Origin: Terriglobia bacterium | GTDB taxonomy: Bacteria > Acidobacteriota > Terriglobia > Acidiferrales > UBA7541 | Direction: 5' to 3' | Assembly: GCA_020073705.1 (NCBI GenBank) | Contig: JAIQES010000005.1 | Coordinates: 40,567-104,566 of the forward strand | DNA length: 64,000 bases | Shown: one piece after another, positions 1-8,579 of the stretch | Layout of the letters: every line of letters starts with the position of its first letter | Position numbering within the stretch: the stretch's first letter is position 1 | Position numbers and translations under genes: made by a program | The notes under the pieces: generated by a model | The model's input: only the letters and a program-made list of their open reading frames with translations | Told to the model about the DNA's origin: nothing | Databases searched by the model: none

Positions 1-2
1 AG

Positions 3-59
3 ATTCGGGCGATCAAGTATGAAAGCGCGCTCCGGTTGTTTCCCCGGCTGAAGGCGTGA
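3..59 (+). CDS. 3' end of an unidentified gene (partial)
   Basis: An open frame enters from the left edge and stops at TGA 57-59, giving the last 18 residues (ending in ALRLFPRLKA). The residue mix is that of a real, basic C-terminus, but there is too little to assign a family. It runs towards the convergent response regulator. It could be a chance open frame. Confidence 0.3.
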   Translation: MRAIKYESALRLFPRLKA

Positions 60-335
60 ATCGCATTTTCGCCGGCTACTCTGGCTCAGAGCGTGCAATA
101 TGCGAGCTGCCGCTTGAGCGGGGCGCAATGGGATGCCGGCGAAGCTTTTGCGTAGCGCACCTTGGCGAACATCGGCCATTTGCTCGCGAGAATCCAGGCA
201 TCACAAGAAATTCCTACTCACTATCGCGCAGCCCTCGATTTCGAGCGCCCCGCGTTTGAGGTCTTCGAGCGATGAAGTGGTCCCTGCTCGCGATGATCTG
301 AAGCCAGTAGAACGTCCAGCACATCCATTCTGGAA
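60..335. other. Intergenic region, convergent
   Basis: No supported gene. The short open frames here lack a Shine-Dalgarno sequence and overlap one another in several frames. It separates the partial gene at the left edge from the 3' end of the response regulator. I saw no clear T-tailed terminator hairpin. Confidence 0.4.
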
Positions 336-1772
336 CTAGATTCCGTTCGTGGCTTTGCGCACGAATGGACCGTTCGAACCATCGTGCGGTTCGGATTCAT
401 ATTGCTTGAGTTTGCGGTACAGTGTGGTCTTGCCGATGCCGAGCAGCCGTGCGGCAGCCATCTTGTCGCCGGCCGTCTCCCGAAGCGCGCGCAGAATTGC
501 GCGGCGCTCAAGTGCCTCAAGCGGCACCAGTTCGTCGTTTTCCGGCAACTTCTCCACCGATGCGTACTGCAGGCTGGACGGCAAATCCCCGACGTGCAGG
601 ATCGGCCCCGTGCCCAGCGCCACGGCCCGCTCAATGGCATTTTCGAGCTCGCGAATGTTGCCTGGCCAGTCATACGCCATGATGCGGCGCATGGCGTCTT
701 CGGAAATCGTATGGATCGGATGCGCCGGGTCGCAGAATTTTTCGAGAAACGCATTGACCAGCAAGGGAATGTCGGTCCTCCGATCGCGAAGCGGCGGCAG
801 CTTGATCTGTACGACATTCAAACGGAAATAGAGGTCCTGCCGGAAATTTCCGGTGCGGATGGCGGCTTCGAGGTCCCGGTTGGTGGCGGCAATCACGCGC
901 GCGCGGATGCCGACCCGCTCATTCGAACCGACCGGTTTGACCTCATGCTCCTGAAGAGCGCGCAGCAGCTTCGCTTGCAGGTCCACGGGCAGATCACCGA
1001 TTTCATCCAGAAAAAGCGTGCCCTCGCCGGCAGCTTCGAACAGACCTTGTTTCGAATGTTGCGCGCCGGTGAACGCGCCTTTCACGTAGCCGAACAGCTC
1101 GGATTCGATCAGCGTGGGGACCAGGGCGGAACAGTCCACGGGGGCAAAAGGTTTATTGCTCCGCGGTCCCGAGAAATGAATCGAGCGCGCGACAAGTTCT
1201 TTTCCCGTGCCGCTTTCTCCCAGGATCAAAACGGGGTACGTATGCTGCGCGACTTTCTCGATGAGCTTGTAAACGCGCTGCATTTTCGGCGAGACGCCGA
1301 TCAATCCGCCAAAACCCGGCCGGCTGCGTAGCTGTTGTCGCAGCAGACGGTTTTCCTGATCGAGCTCGATGGCATGCACCAGGCGATCCAGTTTGGCGCG
1401 CAACTCTTCGACGTGAAACGGCTTCGTAATGTAGTCCGCCGCGCCCAGCCGCGTCGCTTCGATGGCCGTTTCGATCGTGCCGTATTGCGTCAGCACAATG
1501 ACAGCAACCTGCGGATTATTCTCGCGAATCCGTTTGATCAGTTCCAATCCGCCGACTTGCGGGACCTTCAAGTCCGTAATGACAATATCGACCGGATACT
1601 GGTCGAGGATCTCCAGCGCCTGTTCGGTGGTCGCGGACGCGTAAACATGCAGCCCTGTTTCGAGAGCTACATCATTGCAAAGATTCCGCGTGGTTATCTC
1701 ATCGTCCACAATCAGCAAGCTCAAACCGGCGGATCTTACTGCTGAAGTTTCGAGTCTGGCATCTGTTTCCAT
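336..1772 (-). CDS. Sigma-54-dependent response regulator, NtrC/AtoC type
   Basis: A 478-residue three-domain regulator. The N-terminal receiver (about residues 15-130) has the acidic pair in LIVDDE and a phospho-acceptor Asp near 67 in VITDLK. The central AAA+ domain (about 165-385) has Walker A GESGTGKE, the sigma-54 contact loop GAFTGA and Walker B FLDEIGD. The C-terminus has a Fis-type helix-turn-helix ([17 protein letters not shown]). Once phosphorylated it should form a ring and remodel sigma-54 RNA polymerase at -24/-12 promoters. The ATG at 1772 is preferred over the GTG just before it because GAGG lies 9 bases upstream. No sensor kinase is adjacent, so its partner is unknown. Confidence 0.93.
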   Translation of the reverse strand: METDARLETSAVRSAGLSLLIVDDEITTRNLCNDVALETGLHVYASATTEQALEILDQYPVDIVITDLKVPQVGGLELIKRIRENNPQVAVIVLTQYGTIETAIEATRLGAADYITKPFHVEELRAKLDRLVHAIELDQENRLLRQQLRSRPGFGGLIGVSPKMQRVYKLIEKVAQHTYPVLILGESGTGKELVARSIHFSGPRSNKPFAPVDCSALVPTLIESELFGYVKGAFTGAQHSKQGLFEAAGEGTLFLDEIGDLPVDLQAKLLRALQEHEVKPVGSNERVGIRARVIAATNRDLEAAIRTGNFRQDLYFRLNVVQIKLPPLRDRRTDIPLLVNAFLEKFCDPAHPIHTISEDAMRRIMAYDWPGNIRELENAIERAVALGTGPILHVGDLPSSLQYASVEKLPENDELVPLEALERRAILRALRETAGDKMAAARLLGIGKTTLYRKLKQYESEPHDGSNGPFVRKATNGI

Positions 1773-2112
1773 CACTAGGCGCCTCTTTTCAAAATAGGAG
1801 CAAAGACAATGCCAAATCAGGAGAAAGGCGAAACTACGTCCAATAAAGCACTTAACTGGGGAACAATTGCTTATTGGCCGATGATTCTATGCCCATATCG
1901 GGAATTAAGACAAGTCCATTTTGATTCATGGCAATGGTAAGCTCTTTATTACCATAGCGAAGCAACAATGGGAATCATTTATATTTCAAAGCGGGACAGA
2001 CATCCGGAAACGAAGATCTATTCAGTTAAAATCTCGCGGAACCCAGTTCCGGTGCTCCGTTCATTAGGTTCTTGATGGAGATCATCACAATGCTGGAATT
2101 ACATGAACAACC
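1773..2112. other. AT-rich intergenic region
   Basis: About 340 bp between two minus-strand genes, clearly richer in A/T than its surroundings. It holds an imperfect inverted repeat near 1839-1879 (CCAATAAAGCA facing TTGCTTATTGG), a possible operator for the downstream regulator gene. No ORF here is supported and I found no convincing -24/-12 element. Confidence 0.4.
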
Positions 2113-4122
2113 TTAGTTCTGAGGTGGGACCGGATAAACGGGGGCAGCCGCGAGAGCAGCAGTCCATTCCACTGCGTACAATCCATCCGTCGCAGAGGCT
2201 GCGAATATAACTCCCAAATTGTTTTTCGTCGTCACGGCAGGAAAGAAACCATCGGCGAGCGTTCCAGCCAGGCGAGTCCACGTCTGGCCGGAGTTCGAAG
2301 AGATATACAGGCCTCCGGTGCGCATGGAGGCAAGAAAAACATTTCCTGAGAGAGCAAGATCCTGCACCGGCGTGGATGGCAAACCTGCGCCAGCCTGCTG
2401 CCAGCTTTTCCCTGCATCGCGCGAAATATAAAGACCGTTGTGCGCGATAGAGACCAGCGTGTTTTCGTCCGCACGGTCCACATCTAAAGTGATGGCGCCG
2501 TCCGCCTTGAGCGGCAGATCGTGCCAGGCCCAGGATTTCCCCCCGTCGGTGGAAAAAACCAGACCGCGGAGCGATGCAACCCACAGCCGCTCGCCATTCG
2601 AAGAGACACGTATAGACTGCACCGGCAACGCGGTAAGCGGGCCGATCGGATTCAGGGTCCATGTGACGCCTTGATCGGTGGACACCAGCAGGCCGTTCTC
2701 GGTAGCGGCGAACCAGCGGCCGGAACTAAAGGCCATGTCGTGAACAACCTGTCCAAGCTGGCGTGCCGCGGTTCGCGCGGTGCGAGAGAGGGAGCGGGAA
2801 CCTCGCGCAGGCGGGACCGTGACGGCGGCTGCCTCGCCGGTAACCGTTCCGGCTCGCTGCCAGGATTTTCTCCGTGCGTCATAACGCATCAGGCCGCCAT
2901 GCGCAAGCGACGCCCACCATCCGTCCGGCGCGGCGTAAACGCGAAGCATCTGCTCGGTGTGCAAGCCCGGACCGAGCGGTCCCCAGGACTTGCCATTGTC
3001 GTCGGTCGCCAGAACCGGTTCGGGAGCGTGCGCGAGCACGGCCAGGACCCGGCCCGGACGCGCCGCATCGAGCGCCAGCGCGAGAATCTGACGGTGAAAG
3101 AATCCTGCGTTCGCATCTTGAAAGTGCTCTCCATCGTCGTCGCTCGAGAGCACGCCCAACTCCTCGGTGCCAATCACCACGCGCCCCGGCCGGCCCGCGG
3201 GCACCACGACCGTGTTGACCACCCAGTCTTGCGGCGTGGTGCGCCGCCAGGTCACGCCCCCGTCAGCAGTCTTCCACAGACCTTCCGAGGTTGCAGCGTA
3301 CACAGAAGCCGGATGTTGCGGGTCCTGCGTGATGACGTAGGTGCGGCGCGCCGCGTAGGGAATGCCCTGGATCTTCTTCCACTGCGCGGCGCCGTTCTCA
3401 CTGCGATAGATGCCCGAACAGGCGCTGGCATAAATCCGCCCGGGACTTGCACGATCGACCAAAAGACTCATCACGTCAGAATCATCGATCATGCCGTCGT
3501 GGATGGGGCGCCACGTGCGCCCGCCGTCGGTGGTCTTCCAGGGAAGGTGAAACGTTCCAGCGTAAATCGTCTGCGGGTCGCGGGGATCCACGGCAAGCGA
3601 ATCGAAGTTGCGCAGTTCGTCGTGATGCACGGGCGAGATGCGTTCCCAGGATTTTCCGGCGTCACGCGAGCGGTACACGCCGTCGAGTGTCCCGGCCACG
3701 AGCACGTCCGCGTCGGAGGGTGCGATTGCGAGCGCGCGCACGGCCTGGCCTTGCAGTCCCGCAGCGCGCCAGGTTCGCCCGCCGTCGCCACTGCGAAATA
3801 CGCCCCCGCCTGCCGCCGGGTCTTGTGTCCAGGCGGAAGCAAAAAGGATACTCGCATCGCGCGGATCCACAACGATGGCTGTGACCACAGCGTCCCGCCT
3901 CGTGCTCGCGCGGCCAAGCAGCTCCCAGTGCGCTCCGGCATCTTCGGATCCGAAAATATGGCCATCGGCTGTGCCGAGAAAAAGCCGTCCGGGACGCGAC
4001 GGATCGGCAGCAAGCGAATGGACGTCGCCGCCAGGCGGTCCGAGCGGGCGCCATGTCTGGGCGCCCGCGACTGTGCCGCCCAATACCATGAGCAATATGA
4101 CAGCGAGTGGACTCTTGTTCAT
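2113..4122 (-). CDS. Secreted BNR/Asp-box repeat protein (sortilin/VPS10-like beta-propeller)
   Basis: About 669 residues with an N-terminal signal peptide (MNKSPLAVILLMVLGG, cleavage near AGAQT), so exported. The body carries about a dozen Asp-box repeats of the S-x-D-x-G-x-x-W type, for example SEDAGAHW, SGDGGRTW, TTDGGRTW, STDGGKSW and SRDAGKSW. These normally mark blade turns of a beta-propeller as in sialidases and VPS10/sortilin-like proteins. No sialidase catalytic residues were recognised, so binding or scaffolding is as likely as glycosidase activity. The start at 4122 is chosen because the longer frame adds 11 basic residues ahead of a perfect signal peptide. It appears monocistronic. 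Confidence 0.88.
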   Translation of the reverse strand: MNKSPLAVILLMVLGGTVAGAQTWRPLGPPGGDVHSLAADPSRPGRLFLGTADGHIFGSEDAGAHWELLGRASTRRDAVVTAIVVDPRDASILFASAWTQDPAAGGGVFRSGDGGRTWRAAGLQGQAVRALAIAPSDADVLVAGTLDGVYRSRDAGKSWERISPVHHDELRNFDSLAVDPRDPQTIYAGTFHLPWKTTDGGRTWRPIHDGMIDDSDVMSLLVDRASPGRIYASACSGIYRSENGAAQWKKIQGIPYAARRTYVITQDPQHPASVYAATSEGLWKTADGGVTWRRTTPQDWVVNTVVVPAGRPGRVVIGTEELGVLSSDDDGEHFQDANAGFFHRQILALALDAARPGRVLAVLAHAPEPVLATDDNGKSWGPLGPGLHTEQMLRVYAAPDGWWASLAHGGLMRYDARRKSWQRAGTVTGEAAAVTVPPARGSRSLSRTARTAARQLGQVVHDMAFSSGRWFAATENGLLVSTDQGVTWTLNPIGPLTALPVQSIRVSSNGERLWVASLRGLVFSTDGGKSWAWHDLPLKADGAITLDVDRADENTLVSIAHNGLYISRDAGKSWQQAGAGLPSTPVQDLALSGNVFLASMRTGGLYISSNSGQTWTRLAGTLADGFFPAVTTKNNLGVIFAASATDGLYAVEWTAALAAAPVYPVPPQN

Positions 4123-4387
4123 GAACAGACGCCGGCCGCGCAACTTCGGCGGCAAGACACATTCTATTCTAATCCAGATTGCGCGCCTTGGCGGTGTCAG
4201 TCAGGGTCCGGCGTGCTTGGTCCGAGGTGAAACTTCCGGCCTAAAATGCAAGCTCGATGTTAGCGATTGTCCGCAATTCAATGCCAAGGCAACGCAATCT
4301 TGACGCAAAATGGCGCCTGGCGTATGGTCTTGCACAAATGGGAGTTTGTATTAGGAATTCCAAGTTACATTTGAGAGAGGAGAATCC

Positions 4388-4672
4388 ATGATCGTCGTGC
4401 GCAATTGCTTTGTCGCCAAACCCGGGAATGCAAGCAAGCTTGCCGCCCAGTTGAAGAAGGCAGCAGCCGTTGCCAAGATTCCCAAGCATCGTGTTTTGAC
4501 CGATCTGACCGGTGAGTTCAATCGCGTCATCCTGGAGTACGAAGCGGAGAACGTCGGCGAGTTTGAAGCCCGCATGAGGGACTATGCGACAAATGAGAAG
4601 TTCCGCGAGAGTATGAAGGGCTACACGGATTTGTGGATTACCGGAAGCAGGGAAATCCTTCAGATCGCCTGA
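4388..4672 (+). CDS. Small dimeric alpha/beta-barrel-like protein (NIPSNAP/ABM-like)
   Basis: A 94-residue soluble protein starting at an ATG behind a strong GAGAGGAG ribosome-binding site. The pattern of a first strand (MIVVRNCFVAKPGN), a helix (KLAAQLKKAAAVA), strands (HRVLTDLTGEFNRVILEYEAEN) and a second helix with a closing strand (GYTDLWITGSREILQI) fits the ferredoxin-like fold of dimeric alpha/beta barrels, as in NIPSNAP and antibiotic-biosynthesis-monooxygenase proteins. No cofactor or catalytic residue is obvious. It stands alone between a convergent and a divergent gene. The fold assignment is an inference from pattern. Confidence 0.75.
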   Translation: MIVVRNCFVAKPGNASKLAAQLKKAAAVAKIPKHRVLTDLTGEFNRVILEYEAENVGEFEARMRDYATNEKFRESMKGYTDLWITGSREILQIA

Positions 4673-4927
4673 ATTCCAACGGCCGATAAAATAACTCTGC
4701 CTGATCCTAGGCAGCAAGAGCCGCCTGGCGGGCCTTAGGAAGCCCCGCAAGTGGCCGGTTAACGTATTGGGAGCAGCGGCCCCTCGCTCACGGGCTTGTT
4801 TCCGGGTGATTTCTCAATTCTTCGGGCTCACAGGTTTCGGAATCTTCCTCACCTGCCAAACAAAACAGGCTCCGTGCTTCCGCAAGACCAAGGACGCACG
4901 GAGCCTGGAAATGAGACCCACAGAGCG

Positions 4928-6517
4928 CTAGTAGGTTGCACCCTCGGGAACCCAGATGACGTCAATGCGGCGGTTATTGGTTGCACCGGCCTGACCGCTG
5001 CCGGTACGGGTCGTGACTCGCGAAGCATCGATGCCCTTCTCGCCGAGGTACTTTACCGCATTGGCGGCACGATCCCCTGCGACCTTTTCGGGCTTGCGCT
5101 CCTTCGGATCGGAATAACCGATGATCACGCTGGTGGCGCGCGGCTCATTCTGCAGGCGCAGCGCGACATCGTCGAGGATGCGCTTGCAAACGTTATCAAT
5201 GCGCGTGCTCAACGGTTTGCCGAACAGGCATTCGTTGATCTTGCTCGCCTGCGGTGGCGGAGGAACGGCTTTCACCTCAACCGTCATCGAGCAATCCGCG
5301 GCACCGCCGCGGCCGTCGTCCACGCGTACGGAAATGTTATAGGTGCCAGGCGCGAGGCCAGTGGTATCGAAATCCGCGGCGGCGCCGGAGCCCACCACTT
5401 GACCGGCGTTGGCGCGCCATGTATAGGTGAGCGGGTCGCCATCAGGATCGCTGGCGTTGGTCGTAAGATGCACGCGTTCGCCGGCGAAGACTGAACTGTG
5501 GTCCGCCGAGCAAGTAATCGTCGGCGGCTGATTCGGCTTGGGCTCGACGCGGATACCCGCGCTGCAACTCGCCGCGCCGCCATGACCGTCGTTGACCTGC
5601 GCGGTGGCGTTGTAATTTCCAGGATTTTGACCCGCGAGATCCCAGCGGGCATTCGGTCCGCTGCCGCTGATGTTCCCGCCAGTGGCCGTGTAACTGTACG
5701 TCAGCGAATCATCATCGGGGTCGGACGCATTGACGCTGAACGTCACCACCGTGTTCGAGCCAATCGTCACCGAGGTCGGATTCACCGAACAGGCCGCCGT
5801 CGGAGGCTGGTTGATCGCCACGGGCTTATAGCCCCAGCGGATCACCAGGCCGGACGAGGCCCGTATGTCGTTCTGGTGCGTGGGAATTCCGCTGATATCA
5901 GGATTAAACTTCGTCAAGAAGTACTCCACTTGGAAAAGGCGAATCGCGAACCGGCGGTTCAGCCCTAGATCAAGACCTCCGCCCGCGGCCATGGCAAAGC
6001 CGTTCGACGATCCCGAGGTGCTGGAGGAGAGGCTCGAATAGTTGCCGTGCGCGCCGCCGAGCAGGATCTGCGCGAATGGCGTCCAGCGCGTGTTGTTTCG
6101 ATACGAAATGCGCGGGCCGAACAGGTAAGAGAATATGTTGGCGTTTATGGCGTCCCCATCATAGTCTCCCGCGTGATACCCCCCGAAATCACCCACCAAC
6201 CCAAAGTAGCGGTTGAAGTTATACGCGAAGGAGGCACTTCCGCCGTTGAAATCTGCCTGTGGCAGACCAGCCCCAGGAGCGAAATGCAAGTAGGAGTAGC
6301 CGAGAAAAAGCTCTTCGTGGGGAAAATCGCTTCCCGGCTTCACATGCGGATCCTTCGCCTTCTTGGCGGGAGCGGGATCCGGCGCGGCGGCCGAAGAAGA
6401 AGAAGAAGAAGAAGGAAGTAAGGTCTTGTTGACGTCTGTTTTGGATTGAGCAAATCCCAGAGAAAGCGCGCAGCAGCATAGGGCTAGTACGGTGCAACTT
6501 CGCAATACGACTTTCAT
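4928..6517 (-). CDS. Outer-membrane protein: beta-barrel, two PKD-like domains, OmpA C-terminus
   Basis: A 529-residue envelope protein. Order: signal peptide (1-24), a serine run encoded by TCT repeats, an 8-strand-like outer-membrane barrel (about 65-235), two PKD/Ig-like domains each with the NASDPDxDxLTY signature (about 238-328 and 330-420), and an OmpA-like peptidoglycan-binding domain (about 430-529). The OmpA part has conserved elements such as GYSDP, GDRAANAVKYL and NNRRIDV. It should tether the outer membrane to peptidoglycan while displaying the PKD modules. The start at 6517 is decided by GGAGGG 4 bases upstream; the longer frame begins inside that ribosome-binding site. Confidence 0.92.
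   Translation of the reverse strand: MKVVLRSCTVLALCCCALSLGFAQSKTDVNKTLLPSSSSSSSAAAPDPAPAKKAKDPHVKPGSDFPHEELFLGYSYLHFAPGAGLPQADFNGGSASFAYNFNRYFGLVGDFGGYHAGDYDGDAINANIFSYLFGPRISYRNNTRWTPFAQILLGGAHGNYSSLSSSTSGSSNGFAMAAGGGLDLGLNRRFAIRLFQVEYFLTKFNPDISGIPTHQNDIRASSGLVIRWGYKPVAINQPPTAACSVNPTSVTIGSNTVVTFSVNASDPDDDSLTYSYTATGGNISGSGPNARWDLAGQNPGNYNATAQVNDGHGGAASCSAGIRVEPKPNQPPTITCSADHSSVFAGERVHLTTNASDPDGDPLTYTWRANAGQVVGSGAAADFDTTGLAPGTYNISVRVDDGRGGAADCSMTVEVKAVPPPPQASKINECLFGKPLSTRIDNVCKRILDDVALRLQNEPRATSVIIGYSDPKERKPEKVAGDRAANAVKYLGEKGIDASRVTTRTGSGQAGATNNRRIDVIWVPEGATY
6388..6416 (-). repeat. (TCT)n trinucleotide microsatellite inside the OmpA-family gene
   Basis: A run of seven or so TCT codons (GAA on the plus strand) encodes the poly-serine tract directly after the signal peptide. 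The unit is three bases, so slippage would change linker length without shifting the frame. Confidence 0.85.
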
Positions 6518-7155
6518 GCAACCCTCCATTTGAATTACTACCCCGCCAGCATACTACCTCAGATTTCCAAACTTCAAACGTATCGCATCCCGTCTATACA
6601 TCCAAGATTCAGGTTAACAGCGCCCCATCTCGCAAGATCAATCGCATCATGAGTTCAAACCTCCGCCGCAAAATGTGACTCTACTCTACTCAGGGAAATA
6701 CCTTAATACTCTATCAATAAGAATGACTCCATTTCTCGGAACATACCGACACCTGACACCGAGTCCCCTCGGTTCCAATCGGAAACTCAGGGCGAGCGCA
6801 ATTATATAATGCGGAACCGTCCTAACGCCCTTCTTTTAATTCTTTATCCTGTCATCGTCGGTGATGTGCATCACATGCCTGAGTGAGCTATATCGCGCAT
6901 GAATTCGAGAACAAACATGATCACATCCTACGAAAGTGCTTTTTCTTTTTCCCCTGATTGTCAAGCGCTTGACATGTGTATGACTTGCAGCACCTCCCAA
7001 AGTCGAAAACATATAGCCCCCCCTGAGATTTCTCCACCATCTGAATGAATCCAAGAACAGAGTTTATTGTGATCTCAGCTTGGCAGAGGCGCGCTCTACT
7101 GGTAGATTCGAGGTGAGGCGCAGCCCCCCAGGCAGGGGAGCTGCTCACAACCCGA
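6518..7155. other. AT-rich divergent intergenic region
   Basis: About 640 bp separating the OmpA-family gene from the two-component operon; markedly A/T-richer than the neighbouring coding DNA. It must carry promoters for both sides. The one clear structure is a 16-bp perfect palindrome at 6959-6974, listed separately. Short ORFs on the minus strand (about 6836-7238) lack ribosome-binding sites and recognisable content. Confidence 0.45.
6959..6974. promoter_or_regulatory. 16-bp perfect palindrome, probable operator
   Basis: TGTCAAGCGCTTGACA is identical on both strands and ends in a -35-like TTGACA. It lies 182 bp upstream of the response-regulator gene. It could be a binding site for a dimeric regulator, perhaps that regulator itself. 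Function is inferred from symmetry and position only. Confidence 0.45.
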
Positions 7156-8565
7156 ATGGCTGTTTCAACCCGTTTTGAAACGACGAAGCCTGCTGCCGAT
7201 CGCATCCTGATCGTCGAGGATGAAGAAAACGCCCGCATTGGATATGAAGCGCTCCTGCGCAGGTGGGGCTACGAAGTCCTGGGCGTGGGCAGTGCTGAAG
7301 ACGCTTTAGCGCGCTTTTCTGAATTTGCACCCGCGGTTTTGATTGCCGACGTGGAACTGCCTGGAATGAACGGGCTCGACCTGCTCGCCAAGCTCGGGGG
7401 GGAATTGCAGACGGTTCCAGCCATCATCATCACTGGCAAGGGCAGCGAAGAACGTGTCATTGCCGCGATCGAAGCGGGCGCATTCTGGTACATCGAGAAG
7501 CCGCTCAAGGCCGCGGTATTGCGCTCCCTGCTGGACCGCGCATTGGGCCGCGTCCGGGATCGCCGGCAAGTAGTGGCTCTGACGCGCCAGTTGCGCGAAA
7601 CTGGAAGACTGGGCGATCTGGTCGGCGGATCCAAGACCATGCAGGATGTCATGCGGATTCTCGAGCAGGTCTCGCCGTCCTCCGCGTCGGTGTTGATCAC
7701 GGGCGAGACCGGTTCGGGCAAGGAAATTCTGGCGCGAACCATTCACCGGCTCTCACCCCGCGCCGATCGGCCCTTTATTGCCATCAATTGTTCGGCGATT
7801 CCCGAATCCCTGATGGAAAGTGAAATTTTCGGGCACGAACGCGGTGCGTTTACGGGGGCGGCCGAGCGGCGGATTGGCTGTTTTGAAATGGCCGACGGCG
7901 GCACGCTGCTCCTCGATGAAATTGGCGAGATGCCGGCGCCGACGCAGGCAAAGCTGCTCCGCGTGCTGGAGGACCATAAAGTGCGCCGACTCGGCAGCAA
8001 GGTAGAAACGCCAGTGGACGTGCGTGTGCTTGCCTCAACCAATAAGGAGCCCGAGCAGGCTGTAGCAAAGGGCGAGCTGCGGCAGGATCTCTATTTCCGC
8101 CTGAACGTATTCCACATTCATTTGCCGCCGCTGCGCGAGCGCAAGGATGACATCCCGCTGCTGGTCGAGCATATGCTGCGCGATATCAACGCGAAGCATG
8201 GACGCCAGGTTCGCGGCGTGAATCCTGAAGTGCTCGAAATGTTCGCGGGCTATTCGTGGCCGGGAAATGTGCGCGAGTTGCGCAATGTGCTCGAGCGCGC
8301 GGCCATCGTCACCGACCGCGATTTGATTGGCCGCGCACATCTGCCTGCGGATTTCGGGCACGCTCCCGCCGCGACTGCCTCCGATCTCGCTTCGCTCCGT
8401 TTCCCCCCGGGCACTACGGTGGAGGCCGTCGAGCGCGAGCTCATTCAGCAGACGCTGGCCTCGACAAGCAACAAAACGCGCGCGGCGGAGCTACTGGGCA
8501 TCAGTCTGAAAACTCTGCACAACAAATTGAAAGAGTACGAGGCCGCGAAACCTCCCTCGCAGTGA
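7156..8565 (+). CDS. Sigma-54-dependent response regulator, NtrC type
   Basis: A 469-residue regulator. Receiver domain (about 16-130) with phospho-acceptor Asp65 in LIADVELPG; AAA+ domain (about 150-380) with Walker A GETGSGKE, GAFTGA loop and Walker B LLLDEIGEMP; C-terminal Fis-type helix-turn-helix (RAAELLGISLKTLHNKL). The stop is 14 bp before the start of an NtrB-type kinase, so the two form a cognate pair. GGGGAG lies 14 bases before the ATG, a rather long spacing. It is a paralogue of the regulator at 336-1772 but differs throughout. Confidence 0.94.
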   Translation: MAVSTRFETTKPAADRILIVEDEENARIGYEALLRRWGYEVLGVGSAEDALARFSEFAPAVLIADVELPGMNGLDLLAKLGGELQTVPAIIITGKGSEERVIAAIEAGAFWYIEKPLKAAVLRSLLDRALGRVRDRRQVVALTRQLRETGRLGDLVGGSKTMQDVMRILEQVSPSSASVLITGETGSGKEILARTIHRLSPRADRPFIAINCSAIPESLMESEIFGHERGAFTGAAERRIGCFEMADGGTLLLDEIGEMPAPTQAKLLRVLEDHKVRRLGSKVETPVDVRVLASTNKEPEQAVAKGELRQDLYFRLNVFHIHLPPLRERKDDIPLLVEHMLRDINAKHGRQVRGVNPEVLEMFAGYSWPGNVRELRNVLERAAIVTDRDLIGRAHLPADFGHAPAATASDLASLRFPPGTTVEAVERELIQQTLASTSNKTRAAELLGISLKTLHNKLKEYEAAKPPSQ

Positions 8566-8579
8566 GGCGCGGGGCAACC

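Noticed and set aside
384..1331. 315-codon plus-strand open frame
   Set aside because: Antisense shadow of the sigma-54 regulator.
2521..4230. 569-codon plus-strand open frame
   Set aside because: Antisense to the BNR/Asp-box gene; an open frame caused by high G+C at third positions, with no recognisable domain.
6836..7238. Small overlapping minus-strand frames in the AT-rich gap
   Set aside because: No ribosome-binding site, overlap each other and the response regulator start.
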